DNA of 64,000 bases from Actinomadura sp. J1-007 (GCF_009793335.1 NZ_WING01000001.1:7316001-7380000); one strand, 5' to 3'. Positions 35,092 to 45,156 are shown, numbered from the stretch's first letter. Made by a program: numbers and translations. Notes: generated by a model not told the origin, from the sequence alone.

Positions 35092-36144
35092 TCAGGTTGC
35101 CGGGGCGTCCTCGATCGTCCACTGGATGCCATGCGGAATGAGGAAGTCGAGGAAGGCGGTCGGGTCGTAGGCCTGGGCGGGTGCGAGGACTCCCGGGTCG
35201 GCCGGGTCGGCGATGAGACGGCGGGCGCTTTCGACGGCGATCACCGCGGTCGTTCCGTAGGTGTCGGGGCCCTGGACGATGCCGCGGGCGCGGCGGCCGT
35301 CGGTACCGGTGGCGTCGAGCACGTAGGTGAAGCGCTGGGTGCGGCGGCTGTCCTCGTCGGGCCCTTCGGGCAGGCTTTCGATGATCTCTGGTGTGAGCGG
35401 GGTGTTCAGCCGGTCGGCCAGCGCCGCCTCGGTCAGGCCCTGGACATGCCGGACGCGGATGTGGCGGGGGATGGTCACCACTTCCGACACGGGGAAGGCC
35501 ATCACCGGGGTCGCCTCCGACCGTCCGGGCAGCGTGATCGCGGCGTGGCGGGCGGGCGTGCCGGAGCGCCAGCCGCCGTCGTCGTAGGTCAGTCCGCCCG
35601 CCTTGATGGCGTCGATCGTCTCGACCACCGAACGCAGCGAGCCGCGCGACATGCCGCCTCCTCCGACGACCACGTGGGTGGAAATGATCTCTTCGACCGG
35701 TTCAAGGCGGTCGGCCAGGAGGTGGGCCATGAGGTCTACCGGGACGCAGCCGTCGTTGGCGGCGGGTACGACGGTGACCCCGGCGTTCCGCGCCTCCGAG
35801 GCGAAGGTGTCGAAGACCTTCTTGACGTAGAGCTGCTCGCCCGAGGTGTCGACATAGTGGCAGCCGGTGGCGATCGCGGCGCGGACCACGGCCTCGCCCG
35901 ATGAGGTGAACGGTCCGGCGCAGTTGATGACGCCGTCGCAGCCGCGGAACGCGTTCACCAGCGCCTCATGGTCGCTGGTGTCGGCCACGCGCCGTTCCGT
36001 GCCGGGGAGGCCGACCGCCGAGGCGGCTTTCTCCAGGCGCGCGATATCGCGTCCGGCCAGGACGGTCTCGATGCCGCGTCGTGCCAGTTCGGTGAGCACG
36101 AGCTTTCCCTGGTATCCGTTCGCGCCATAAACGGCGATCTTCAT
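35092..36144 (-). CDS. Saccharopine dehydrogenase-like NAD(P)-binding protein
   Basis: 350 residues. IAVYGANGYQGKLVLTELARRG is the Rossmann motif, and GCDGVINCAGPFTSSGEAVV with CHYVDTSGEQLYV are typical of the saccharopine-dehydrogenase-like/trans-acting enoyl reductase family. Such proteins reduce imine- or enoyl-type substrates, and many actinobacterial members remain uncharacterised. Divergent from an AraC regulator that probably controls it. Confidence 0.85.
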   Translation of the reverse strand: MKIAVYGANGYQGKLVLTELARRGIETVLAGRDIARLEKAASAVGLPGTERRVADTSDHEALVNAFRGCDGVINCAGPFTSSGEAVVRAAIATGCHYVDTSGEQLYVKKVFDTFASEARNAGVTVVPAANDGCVPVDLMAHLLADRLEPVEEIISTHVVVGGGGMSRGSLRSVVETIDAIKAGGLTYDDGGWRSGTPARHAAITLPGRSEATPVMAFPVSEVVTIPRHIRVRHVQGLTEAALADRLNTPLTPEIIESLPEGPDEDSRRTQRFTYVLDATGTDGRRARGIVQGPDTYGTTAVIAVESARRLIADPADPGVLAPAQAYDPTAFLDFLIPHGIQWTIEDAPAT

Positions 36145-36287
36145 GTCGTCTCCTCATGATGGTGGCCTGCGTGACTGCTTGGCCCACGAGCACAGTAAGG
36201 CGCGGGAACGAGACGATTGAATGCGTGATTCGCTCGGCTGTTTGCGGCATCGTCTTCGCCGAGACCGTTGTTGGTTACATTGGCTGC

Positions 36288-37214
36288 GTGGATGTTCTGT
36301 CTGATGTGGTGAGTGCGGCGCGTACCGGTCGGCCCCATTCGGGCCGGGTGACCAGGTCCGCTCCCTTCGCCCAGCGGTTTCCGGCGGTGCCCTCCGCCGG
36401 GTTCCACATCGTTCTCCAGGGAACGTGCTGGCTTCTCCCGTCGCAGGGAGAGCCGGTCGCGCTCGGGCCGGGCGACGTGGCGTTCCTGCCGCGCGGATCC
36501 GCGCACGGTCTGGCCGACGACCCGTTCACCCCGGTGAACGAGCCGTCCCCAATGCCCACCGGAGTCCATGTTGACCGCGCCGCCGAAGCGTCAGCCGACC
36601 GGCCGCCCACGGTGGTCATGCTCTGCGGCGCCTACCTCCTGGACGGGTCCGGACCGCATCCGCTTCTGAACGATCTGCCCGAGGTCATCCATCTACCGAC
36701 GCGGGTGGGGCGGCACGGGGAACTGCGCGCAGCGGTCGAACTCCTCGGCGCGGAACTCGACGGTGACGCCCGCCCGGGTTCCGACACCATCGTGCTCACT
36801 CTGCTGGATCTTCTCCTGCTCTACATCCTGCGCGCGTGGTTCGAAGAACAGCGCGTCCTCGGCCACTCCGCCACCGGCTGGGCCGCGGCCCTGCACGACC
36901 CCGCCGTCGCCGCCGCCCTGCGCGCCATCCACGAAGACCCCGGCCGGTCATGGACCGTCGAGGAGTTGGGCGCGCAGGCACGCCTGTCCCGCGCCGCGTT
37001 CGCCCGGCGGTTCACCCATCTGGTCGGCCAGCCGCCGCTCAGCTACCTGACATGGTGGCGGATGACCACCGCCGCTCGGCTCCTGCGCACCTGCGACGCC
37101 CCCGTCAACACGATCGCCCAACGGGTCGGCTACAGCTCGCAGTACACCTTCACCCACGCCTTCAAACGCCAGTACGGGTCACCGCCCGGCACGTACCGGT
37201 CCCACACCGGCTGA
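36288..37214 (+). CDS. AraC-family regulator with cupin-like N-terminal domain
   Basis: 308 residues from GTG at 36288. The N-terminal cupin (GFHIVLQGTCWLLPSQGEPVAL to about residue 90, then VVMLCGAYLLDGSGPHPLL) is the AraC_binding_2/cupin_6 form. The C-terminal double HTH contains LGAQARLSRAAFARRFTHLV and AQRVGYSSQYTFTHAFKRQY. Divergent from the saccharopine-dehydrogenase-like gene, 143 bases apart. Confidence 0.87.
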   Translation: MDVLSDVVSAARTGRPHSGRVTRSAPFAQRFPAVPSAGFHIVLQGTCWLLPSQGEPVALGPGDVAFLPRGSAHGLADDPFTPVNEPSPMPTGVHVDRAAEASADRPPTVVMLCGAYLLDGSGPHPLLNDLPEVIHLPTRVGRHGELRAAVELLGAELDGDARPGSDTIVLTLLDLLLLYILRAWFEEQRVLGHSATGWAAALHDPAVAAALRAIHEDPGRSWTVEELGAQARLSRAAFARRFTHLVGQPPLSYLTWWRMTTAARLLRTCDAPVNTIAQRVGYSSQYTFTHAFKRQYGSPPGTYRSHTG

Positions 37215-37430
37215 AACGCGGCACCCGTGCACGGCAGCCGTCCCGATACCACCCGGGGCGGGCGTCGAGAAGGTGGCGAAGGTGCTGGCCGGACAGGACG
37301 GCTCGAACCGTCCCGCGATCGCGGGCCTCCGGTTCGCTGGCCCACATCTCGATGGCGCGGCAGGTCGTGATGGCGAGTCAGTCGGGGCCGGGCTTGAGCA
37401 CGCTCCCGGGCCGGTGATCTCCTATAGACA

Positions 37431-37451
37431 AGCGTATCTATTTGATACGCT
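37431..37451. promoter_or_regulatory. 21-base perfect palindrome upstream of the kinase pair
   Basis: AGCGTATC and GATACGCT, 8+8 with a 5-base TATTT centre, 38 bases upstream of the first kinase start. Low GC around it marks a promoter. Could be a TetR-type operator; no adjacent TetR gene. The nearest regulator is AraC (36288-37214). Confidence 0.5.
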
Positions 37452-37488
37452 GCGTGTCCGGTTGTGGTGGCTTCGGTGAGGGACGTGA

Positions 37489-39642
37489 GTGCGGCCGTTT
37501 CTAGCTGGTGACCCGGCGTGGGTCGGTCGGTACCGGTTGCTCGGACGTCTGGGGGCCGGCGGCATGGGGACGGTCTTCCTCGCCGTGTCGCCCGGCGGAC
37601 GGCTCGTGGCGCTCAAGGTCGTCCGGTCGGACTTCGCCGCCGACGAGGGCTTCCGTGAACGGTTCCGGCGGGAGATCGCCGCCGCGCGCCGGGTCGGCGG
37701 CGCCGGTACCGCGCCGGTGCTGGACGGCGACGCCGACGCGCCGCGGCCCTGGTTCGCCGCCGCCTATGTGCCGGGTCCCACGCTCGCCGAGGCCGTCGGC
37801 GCCGTCGGCCCGTTCCCGGAGGGGGCGCTGCGCGCGCTCGGCGCAGGGCTGGCCGAGGCCCTGCTGGACGTCCACGCGGCGGGTCTGGTCCATCGGGATC
37901 TGAAGCCCGGGAACATCCTGCTCGCCGAGGACGGCCCGAAGATCATCGACTTCGGCGTCACCAAGGCCGTCGACGCCTCCCAGCTCACCGCGACCGGCGC
38001 CATGGTCGGGACGCCGGCGTTCATGTCGCCCGAGCAGATCGCCGAGAGCCGGGACGCGGGCCCCGCGTCCGACGTGTTCTCGCTGGCGGGCGCGCTCGTG
38101 TACGCGGCCACCGGAGCCGGGCCGTTCAGCGCCGGAGACCCGGCCTCGCTGATCTACCGGGTGATGTACGAGGAGCCGCGGCTCGACGGGGTGCCCGGCC
38201 CGCTGCGCGGGGTGCTGTCGGCCTGCCTCGCCAAGGAGCCGGACAGGCGTCCCGTGCTGCCGGCGCTGCTGGAGGCGTTCCTCCCCGCCGATCCGGCGGC
38301 GCTGCTGTCTCCCGCCCTTCGCCGGGAGGTGGCGGCGCGGGAGGCGGAGGCCGCCGCGCTCGCCGGGGGAGCGGTCACGCCGCCGCCTCCGCCGCCGCGG
38401 ATCGACGGGGAGGACGCGCGCGGGCCGGGCCGCCGGCGCGTCCTCGGCCTGGCGGCCGCCGCGGCCGTCGGGGCGCTGGGCGCCGGGGGCGGCGCCACGG
38501 CCTGGGCACTGACCCGCGGCGGCGGGAAGCCGGCGAAGCCGGTGCCGCGCCCGGCCCGCCTCGTCGCGGCTCCGGACGCCGCCTGGACGCTGTCGTGGCC
38601 CGGGAAGTTCGAGGACGGCCTGCCGCTGGACGTCTCGCCGGCCGGCGGCACGATCGTGTGGCGCGGGCTGAAAGGCATCTGCGGGATCGACGCCGCCTCG
38701 GGCCGCTGGCTCTGGATGTTCGACCGTCCCGTCGGGAGCACGACCACGCGCGGGTACGGCGTCTTCGGAGACCGGGTCTTCGGCCTCGCGCACCGTTCGT
38801 CCCCGCGGCCGAACTCCCTCTACGTCATCGACCCGGTGACGGGCGCGTCCTCGACGATCGAACTGCCCGGCGACGTCACCAGGCTCGCCGAGGTGTACGG
38901 GCGGGTCGGCGGCACCGTGTTCGTGGGCGCGGCCACGCGCGGCACCGGCGACCAGACCGTCGTGCTCGCCGTGGACGTGGCGAGCGGACGGGTCCTGTGG
39001 CGCCGCCCGAGCGGAGCCCGCAAGATCTACGGCGCGGCCGACGGCGGCGCGCTGTACGTCGTCACTCCCGCGAAGGTCCTCGGCATCGACGCCGGGACCG
39101 GGGCGCGGCGGTGGGAACGGACCTGGTTCACGGGCAGGGCCGACCGCTCCACGGCCTATCCGGCGACGCTGGGCGACGGGTACCTGTTCTTCACCGCGAC
39201 CGGCGCCTCCACCTTCTACGCCGTCGGCACCCGGGACGGGACGATCGTCTGGACGAAGCGCGCCGACGACATGCAGCGTCCCGTCCTGCCGGTGGGGCCC
39301 GACGTGATCGCCGCCGGGGAGAAGGGCTTCTACGCCTACGACCAGGCCACCGGAGCCCTCCGCCGCCGGCAGACCTCCAGTCCCGCCGGCCTCGACTGGA
39401 TCGGCGGCTCCGCGTCCGCCGCCGGCTCCGCCGAGCTGGTCGCCGCGTCGTTCACCGGCCACGCGGACTCGTCCGGCACGAGCGGGGACAGCGGCTTCTT
39501 CGTCGCGGGCACCGGCGGCGGACCGGTCTGGGCGCATCGCGGGCCGGCCTACAACAACGGCGGCTGGGGCCTGGCCGTGGCCGGCCGCGCCGTCTACGCG
39601 ACCGACAACCGGCGCCTCCGCTGCTTCCGGCCTTCCGCCTGA
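37489..39642 (+). CDS. Membrane Ser/Thr protein kinase with PQQ-like sensor domain
   Basis: 717 residues from GTG at 37489. Kinase domain about 13-270: glycine loop LGAGGMGTVF, Lys in ALKVV, catalytic loop VHRDLKPGN, DFG in IIDFGVTKAV, and GTPAFMSPEQI. A single transmembrane helix (about 325-345, after a proline-rich linker) leads to an outside domain of repeated beta strands (ASGRWLWMFDRP, VDVASGRVLWRR, RDGTIVWTKR) of the PQQ-propeller type. It likely senses an external ligand and phosphorylates cytoplasmic proteins. It overlaps the following kinase start. Confidence 0.9.
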   Translation: MRPFLAGDPAWVGRYRLLGRLGAGGMGTVFLAVSPGGRLVALKVVRSDFAADEGFRERFRREIAAARRVGGAGTAPVLDGDADAPRPWFAAAYVPGPTLAEAVGAVGPFPEGALRALGAGLAEALLDVHAAGLVHRDLKPGNILLAEDGPKIIDFGVTKAVDASQLTATGAMVGTPAFMSPEQIAESRDAGPASDVFSLAGALVYAATGAGPFSAGDPASLIYRVMYEEPRLDGVPGPLRGVLSACLAKEPDRRPVLPALLEAFLPADPAALLSPALRREVAAREAEAAALAGGAVTPPPPPPRIDGEDARGPGRRRVLGLAAAAAVGALGAGGGATAWALTRGGGKPAKPVPRPARLVAAPDAAWTLSWPGKFEDGLPLDVSPAGGTIVWRGLKGICGIDAASGRWLWMFDRPVGSTTTRGYGVFGDRVFGLAHRSSPRPNSLYVIDPVTGASSTIELPGDVTRLAEVYGRVGGTVFVGAATRGTGDQTVVLAVDVASGRVLWRRPSGARKIYGAADGGALYVVTPAKVLGIDAGTGARRWERTWFTGRADRSTAYPATLGDGYLFFTATGASTFYAVGTRDGTIVWTKRADDMQRPVLPVGPDVIAAGEKGFYAYDQATGALRRRQTSSPAGLDWIGGSASAAGSAELVAASFTGHADSSGTSGDSGFFVAGTGGGPVWAHRGPAYNNGGWGLAVAGRAVYATDNRRLRCFRPSA

Positions 39643-41748
39643 TGGCCGCGCTGGAGCCCGGCGACCCGCGCCGGATCGGACGGTACCGGCTGCTGGGCCG
39701 GCTGGGCGAGGGCGGCATGGGCCGCGTCTACCTCGGCGCGTCGCCGGCCGGACGCGCCGTCGCCATCAAGGTGGTGCGGCCGGAACTGGCGGACGACCCG
39801 GCCTTCCGCGCCCGGTTCCGCGCCGAGGCGGAGGCCGCCCGGAAGGTCTCGGGCGCCTTCACCAGCCCGGTGGTCGACGCGGACCCCGACGGGACGGTGC
39901 CGTGGCTGGCGACCGCGTACGTGAACGGGCTCAGCCTGAAGGACACGATCGACCGGTACGGCCCCCTGCCCGAGCCGCCGCTGCGGAGCCTCGGCGCGGG
40001 ACTCGGCGAGGCGCTGGTCGCCGTCCACGCGGCCGGGCTGGTGCACCGCGACCTCAAGCCGGGCAACATCCTGCTCGCCCGGGACGGCCCGAAGATCATC
40101 GACTTCGGCATCAGCCGGGCCGCCGACGGGACCAGGCTCACGGCCGCGGGCCGGTTCGTCGGCTCGCCCGGCTACATGTCGCCCGCGCAGATCCGCGGGG
40201 AGGACCTGGGGCCGTCCGACGACGTGTTCGCGTTCGGCGCGGTGCTGGCCTTCGCCGCCACCGGACGTCCGCCGTTCGGGACCGGCCCCGTGCAGGCACG
40301 GCTCCACCGGACGCTCCACCAGCCGCCCGACCTGGAGGGCGTGCCGCCGTCCCTGGTGGCGCTGGTCGCCGCCTGCCTGAGCGGCGACCCCGCCCGCCGT
40401 CCGCCCGCGACGCTGCTGCCCCGGCTGCTGGCCGCGCCGCCGTTCGCGCAGGGCTGGCTGCCCGACGGCATGGACCGCCAACTCCAGGAGCACGAGCGCA
40501 CCCTCGTCATGGACCTGAGGGCCGTCTCCCGTGCGGCGGCACGGCGCAGGCTCCTGCGAGGCGGCGCGGCCGTGGCCGGCCTCGCGGTCGTCGGGGCGGA
40601 ACCGCTGCGGCGCTGGCGGCCGGCGATCCGGGCGGAACCGTTCCACCGCCCCGGTTCCTGTGGCGGACCACGCTGCCGATCCGCGGCGACATCACGCTGC
40701 CCGGGTGTTCGCGCACACTGTCGCGGTCTTCGGGGCGTTCTCGAAGAAGGCCGTCGCCTACGACACGGCAACCGGACGGCGGCTGTGGTCGGACAAGACG
40801 AACCACGCCACCGCCGACGAGACCCTCATCTACACGCAACTCGGCCGGGGCGCCGCGCTCGTCGCCATGGACCCCGCCTCGCGGGCGCACCGCTGGAGCG
40901 CCGCGCTGCCGTCCGGCTACAACGTCCGGGAACTGTACGGCCCGGCCGGCGGGCTGCTCGGCCTGAGCGACGGCGAAGGAACGGTCATCGGCGTCGACGT
41001 CCGGACGGGACGGCTGCTGTGGAAGCACCGCGCGCCCGCGACGGCCGAACTCCGCGGGTTCCTGAACGGCGGTCTCATCGCCGCTTCCTCCACCGCCGTT
41101 TCCGCGCTCGACGCGAGGACCGGTGCGGCCCGCTGGGAACGCCCGCTCTCCGCATCGGGCGTGATCGTCCCAGGAAGCGGAGACCTGCTCTTCATCGGCT
41201 CGGCCCGGCACTCCCTCGACGCGGTGTCGTCCTCCACCGGCCGGACGGTCTGGACCGCCCGGCTCCCGGCCGGTGCGGGCGACCTCCGCCGCGACACGCC
41301 CACGGTCACCGCGACGAACGGGACGACCTACGTGGGCGCCGCGTCCCTCTACGCGCTGGAGTCGGCCACCGGGCGGCTGAGATGGGCGTACGAGCCGTCC
41401 CTGCCTGGAGGCGGGGACCGGACGTTCCTGGTGAACGGACGGCGCGCCTACATCCTCGACGACCACAAGCTGATCGCGCTCGACGCCCGCACCGGCCGCC
41501 GCCTCTGGTCGGCCGACACCCCCGGCGACGACACCGCCCCGCTGATCGCCGCCGGCGGCCTGGTCTGCACCGGCGCCGCGGGCGTCACGGGCTCGGGCCT
41601 GTACGGCTGGGACGAGGCCACCGGCACGCTGATGTGGAGGCACCCCCTGGCATCGTCGAGCGGCACCGACCAGTGGCTGCTGACCAGCGCCGCCTCCACC
41701 CTCGTGGCACTCCGGAACGAAACCCTCGCCGCCTTCCGCCTCCCCTGA
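39642..41748 (+). pseudogene. Second Ser/Thr kinase with PQQ-like domain, frameshifted twice, probably intact in vivo
   Basis: ATG at 39642 overlaps the previous stop as TGATG. Kinase motifs are intact: LGEGGMGRVYLG, AIKVVRP, VHRDLKPGN, IIDFGISRA, GSPGYMSPAQI. After the transmembrane segment near residue 305 the frame shifts at four C (40649-40652) to read RFLWRTTLPIRGDITLP, then at three G (40703-40705) into the PQQ-like repeats (ATGRRLWSDKTN, RTGRLLWKHR, RTGRRLWSADTP). One added base at each restores 702 residues. A close paralog of the upstream kinase, apparently from tandem duplication. Confidence 0.85.
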
Positions 41749-41790
41749 CCCGCGACATCCCGACCGCGCATCCACGCCACCATGTGGGAG

Positions 41791-42057
41791 CCCGTGCGCC
41801 GCGCCGATCCGGTGTTGCAGGATGATCGCGATCACCACGGTGCCGAACGATCCGTCCACCCGCTGGATGATCCGGCTGGCGCTGGTCGCGGCGGCCACCT
41901 GCTCGGCGGACAACTGCCGGTAGGTGGCGGTCATCGCGGTCAGCAGCACGGCTCCGATGCCCGCACCGCTGACGAACAGCGCCGCCGCCAGGAGCGGCTG
42001 GCTGGTGTGCGGCCCGGCCGCGGCGAACGGGATCGTGCCGAGGGCGACCAGGCTCAT
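41791..42057 (-). pseudogene. MFS transporter C-terminal fragment
   Basis: The frame from 42057 encodes three hydrophobic segments, including PLLAAALFVSGAGIGAVLLT, and AATSASRIIQRVDGSFGTVV, the conserved end of DHA2-type exporters. About 90 residues remain and both ends are cut, so this is a relic. Confidence 0.55.
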
Positions 42058-42097
42058 GCCGGCGCGCGGGTCGCCGGTGTCGCCGCGGGGACCTTCG

Positions 42098-42257
42098 CGT
42101 GCCCGACCCGGCGCTGAGCGCGCACCAGTTCGTCATGCTGCTCGGCGCCGAGGGGCAGGTACGTTCGCTGCGCGGCGTCCAACCCCTCGACGACGAGGAG
42201 ATCCAACGGATCGTCCACCAGACCACCGACCTGGTCATGCGGGCCCATCACCGCTGA
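42098..42257 (+). pseudogene. TetR C-terminal fragment
   Basis: A plus-strand frame ending at 42257 reads LSAHQFVMLLGAEGQVRSL and DDEEIQRIVHQTTDLVMRAH, which looks like the last two helices of a TetR-family ligand domain. No HTH is present upstream. It lies head-to-head with the MFS fragment, so a TetR-MFS pair was probably here and lost its ends. Confidence 0.4.
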
Positions 42258-42414
42258 ACGGCACGGCAGGTCGGGTTCTCTGCGCGCCCGGGGCGTGAAA
42301 GGCGCGCGGCCCGGCCCCTGAGCCGGCGCGGGTGAAGGCAGGGCGGCCCAGGAAGCAGCCGGTGTCAGTGGTCGGCTGAAGGTCGGGCCCCGCGCCGAGG
42401 TGTTCGGACGGTGG

Positions 42415-43713
42415 TCAGTCGGTGGGGCCGGTCCAGTCGGCGGGGATGCGGGCGACGCGGACGCGCTGGGGGTGGTCGCCGACGGGCACCGACACGGTCT
42501 TCTGGCCGGTGGCGAAGCTGATCGCGGTCACCTGGTCGGCGCCGCTCTCGGAGATGACGCAGGACTTGCCGTCGCCGCTCACGGTCGCCCAGTACGGCTT
42601 GGAGGCGTTGACGAGCGGTCCCTGCTGGAGGGTGGCGCGGTCGACGACGGTGGCGTAGTCGTCCATCGTCCCGGCGACGCACAACTTGCCGCCGCCGGGG
42701 CCCATGGACAGGCCGTGGTGGCGGGAGTCGTTGACGAAGGTGGTGCGGTCGTCGCTGGTGGCGGGGTTCTTCGGCAGCGTCTTGACCCGGGTGATCTTGT
42801 CGGTGGCGACGTCGTACTCCACCAGGCCGTTGAAGTAGGAGACCTGGAAGTACAGCTTGGAGAAGTCCGGGCTGAACACCGCGGGCCGGACGGCGTTGGA
42901 CAGGTCCTTGCGGCCGAAGGCGTCCAGCCGCGAGCGCATGTCGATGGTCCTGACGACCTTGTAGGTGGAGGCGTCGGCGATGGTGATGTGCCGGTCGCCC
43001 TTGAGGAAGTCCTGCCAGGGCGCGTCGAGGTCGTTGTTGACCTCGCCGATCGACATGTTCCAGATCTTCCCGTCGGGGGTGAAGACGTTCTCGTGCGGTT
43101 TGGCGCCGGTGGCGAACGAGCCGAGCTGCCTGCCGGTGCTGATGTCGAGCACGTAGACGTTGTTGGACAGCGACGAGGAGACCGCGACCCTGGTTCCGTC
43201 GGGGGACAGGGCCATGTGGTCCGAGCGGTAGCCGGAGACCGGGAACCGCCACTTGACCTTGCCGGTGGCCAGGTCGATGGAGACGACGTCGCCGAAGCTG
43301 GGCCGGGAGGCGACCATCGCCGTGCCGTCGGGGGTGGAGTACATGTCGTCCACGAACTGGTCGTGGCCCTCGCCCGCGGTCAGGCGGATGCCGAGGAAGA
43401 CCGCGAGGTTGAGCGGGTTGGTGTAGATCGCCGCCAGCCGCTGGTCCTTGTCGGGGATGACGTTGATCCGGCCGATCTTGCGGAAGTCGCCGCTGGACCT
43501 GATGACGTCGGCGGTGCCGTCCCAGTTGTTGCCGACGAACATCACCTCCTGGAGCGCGGGCGCCGCGTGCGCGGCCCCCGCGGAGACGACGGCGGGCACG
43601 GCGGCGCCGGCGGCCAGGACGGCCGCCGCGGCGATGGTCCGCAGCCGCCGGAGCCCGCGGGCGGGGCCGGTGCCGGCGGGGCGGGCCTGGGCAGGGGTGG
43701 GTGCAGCATGCAT
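42415..43713 (-). CDS. Secreted beta-propeller (YVTN/WD-like) protein
   Basis: 432 residues from ATG at 43713 (GGAGAAG upstream). A signal peptide ending AHA at about residue 51 is followed by a seven-bladed propeller: YSTPDGTAMVASRPSFGDVV, ALSPDGTRVAVSSSLSNNVY, VFTPDGKIWN, VFSPDFSKLYFQVS and so on. Extracellular; ligand unknown. The gene faces a TetR gene across a 32-base palindrome, which points to TetR control. Confidence 0.82.
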   Translation of the reverse strand: MHAAPTPAQARPAGTGPARGLRRLRTIAAAAVLAAGAAVPAVVSAGAAHAAPALQEVMFVGNNWDGTADVIRSSGDFRKIGRINVIPDKDQRLAAIYTNPLNLAVFLGIRLTAGEGHDQFVDDMYSTPDGTAMVASRPSFGDVVSIDLATGKVKWRFPVSGYRSDHMALSPDGTRVAVSSSLSNNVYVLDISTGRQLGSFATGAKPHENVFTPDGKIWNMSIGEVNNDLDAPWQDFLKGDRHITIADASTYKVVRTIDMRSRLDAFGRKDLSNAVRPAVFSPDFSKLYFQVSYFNGLVEYDVATDKITRVKTLPKNPATSDDRTTFVNDSRHHGLSMGPGGGKLCVAGTMDDYATVVDRATLQQGPLVNASKPYWATVSGDGKSCVISESGADQVTAISFATGQKTVSVPVGDHPQRVRVARIPADWTGPTD

Positions 43714-43909
43714 GTCGCTTCTCCAGGGGGTGGGGTGCCCGGAACGGGCGGGAAACGTGAAGCTGCTCTGCGTTCGGGACCGGCGCGCGGCGTTGGGCGG
43801 GGATGCGTTCAGCGGGGCCGCGGAGTCGGCGGTTCGGTTGCCGGTGGATGGCGGTGTCGGGCGGGCCGGCCTGGGGTGCGCCGGCTTCGTGGGCCTTCCG
43901 CGCAACCCT

Positions 43910-43941
43910 CCAACTCTGAATATCACCGTATTCAGAGTTGG
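43910..43941. promoter_or_regulatory. 32-base palindrome, candidate TetR operator
   Basis: Perfect inverted repeat of 13 bases each arm (CCAACTCTGAATA and TATTCAGAGTTGG) around TCACCG. Located between the beta-propeller and TetR genes. Low-GC arms and its length make chance very unlikely. Confidence 0.75.
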
Positions 43942-44023
43942 GTTACTGGATAGTATGCAGGCGTGGGCGGACGGTGCAAGACCCGTGCGGGAGGATTGTG
44001 CGCACCACGAGGCAGGGGGCGCA

Positions 44024-44668
44024 GTGGCGGGCAGGATCACCCCGGCGCGGGGCCGGTACGGGGGCAGGGACGCGGCCGAGCGGCGGGCCGAGCGGCGCGG
44101 CCGGTTCCGTGAAGCGGGCCTGGAGCTGTTCGGCGCCGGCCCGGGATACCGGGCGACCAGGCTCGGAGACCTGTGCAGGGCGGCCGGACTGTCGACCCGC
44201 CAGTTCTACGAGGAGTATCGCACGCTGGAAGACCTCCTGGCCGACCTCCACCTCTACGTCAACGCGGTCGCCGAGAGAGCCGTCCTCGACGTGCTGCCCG
44301 ACGTTCGGCACCTTCCCGCGCCCGAGCGGATCACCGCGTACGTGCACGCCTACGTCAGGGGCGCCACCGGCGACATGCGCCACGCCCGCATCGCCTACGT
44401 CGAGGTCGTCGGTGTCAGCCCCCGCATGGACCGCCAGCGCCTCGAACGCCGCGCCGCCTGGATCGAGCTGGTGAGCCAGATGGCGGACGAGGCCGTCGAA
44501 CGCGGAGAAGCGCCCCCGGGCGACTACCGCATCGCCGCCGCGGGCCTCATCGGCGCCGTGAACGGCCTGATGCACGACTGGGTCGTCGGATGGGTCGACG
44601 CCTCCCTGGAGGAGATCACCGACGAACTCCTACAGATCATCCTTGGCAGATACAAGATCACCACCTGA
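44024..44668 (+). CDS. TetR-family transcriptional regulator
   Basis: 214 residues from GTG at 44024 (AGGGGGC upstream); ATG at 43955 is also in frame but falls in the promoter region. HTH at about 15-60 (RFREAGLELFGAGPGYRATR, DLCRAAGLSTRQFYEEYRTL) and a C-terminal ligand domain. It probably binds the 32-base palindrome and represses itself and the beta-propeller gene. Confidence 0.85.
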   Translation: MAGRITPARGRYGGRDAAERRAERRGRFREAGLELFGAGPGYRATRLGDLCRAAGLSTRQFYEEYRTLEDLLADLHLYVNAVAERAVLDVLPDVRHLPAPERITAYVHAYVRGATGDMRHARIAYVEVVGVSPRMDRQRLERRAAWIELVSQMADEAVERGEAPPGDYRIAAAGLIGAVNGLMHDWVVGWVDASLEEITDELLQIILGRYKITT

Positions 44669-44772
44669 GCGCGAGCCGCCTCGGTCTCGTCCCGGCCGCC
44701 TGAGACAGCCGACCGGGAGCGGTCGCCGGGCTTGACCTTGACGTCGACGGCAGGCTTTACGCTGTGCCGCCT

Positions 44773-45156
44773 ATGGAACACGACGTGCTGCTGCGACACG
44801 ACCAGTCCTTCTTCCAGGCTTTGATGGACGCCGACACCGCCCGGCTGGAGGAGCTGCTCGCCGAGGACTTCCTCCTGGTGGGCGTCGAGGACGGCTCGGT
44901 CGCCGACAAGGCCGCCCTGCTCACCCTGATCGCCGACGGCGCCCTGCGCTTCCCGGCGATCGGCTCCTTCCCCGACGAGGCCATCGTCCGCCGGGTCGGT
45001 GACGTCGGTGTGGTCGTCGGCCGAACGAGCATGACCTTCGACAACCCGGATGGCACGACGTTCAGCGCGGGCAGCCGCTACACCCACGTCTTCGCCGCCG
45101 ACGCCTCCGGCGGGTGGCGCCTGCTCTCGGCCCAAGGCACGGCCATCAAGCCCTGA
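44773..45156 (+). CDS. NTF2-like / DUF4440 protein
   Basis: 127 residues from ATG at 44773. LLRHDQSFFQALMDADTARL, EELLAEDFLLVGVEDGSVAD and SRYTHVFAADASGGWRLLSA fit DUF4440/SnoaL-like NTF2 proteins. Function unknown. No close operon partner. Confidence 0.75.
   Translation: MEHDVLLRHDQSFFQALMDADTARLEELLAEDFLLVGVEDGSVADKAALLTLIADGALRFPAIGSFPDEAIVRRVGDVGVVVGRTSMTFDNPDGTTFSAGSRYTHVFAADASGGWRLLSAQGTAIKP

Noticed and set aside
38595..41825. Single very long plus-strand frame (1076 codons) crossing both kinase genes
   Set aside because: Its first third is an out-of-frame reading of kinase 1; only the part from 39642 is a real kinase start.
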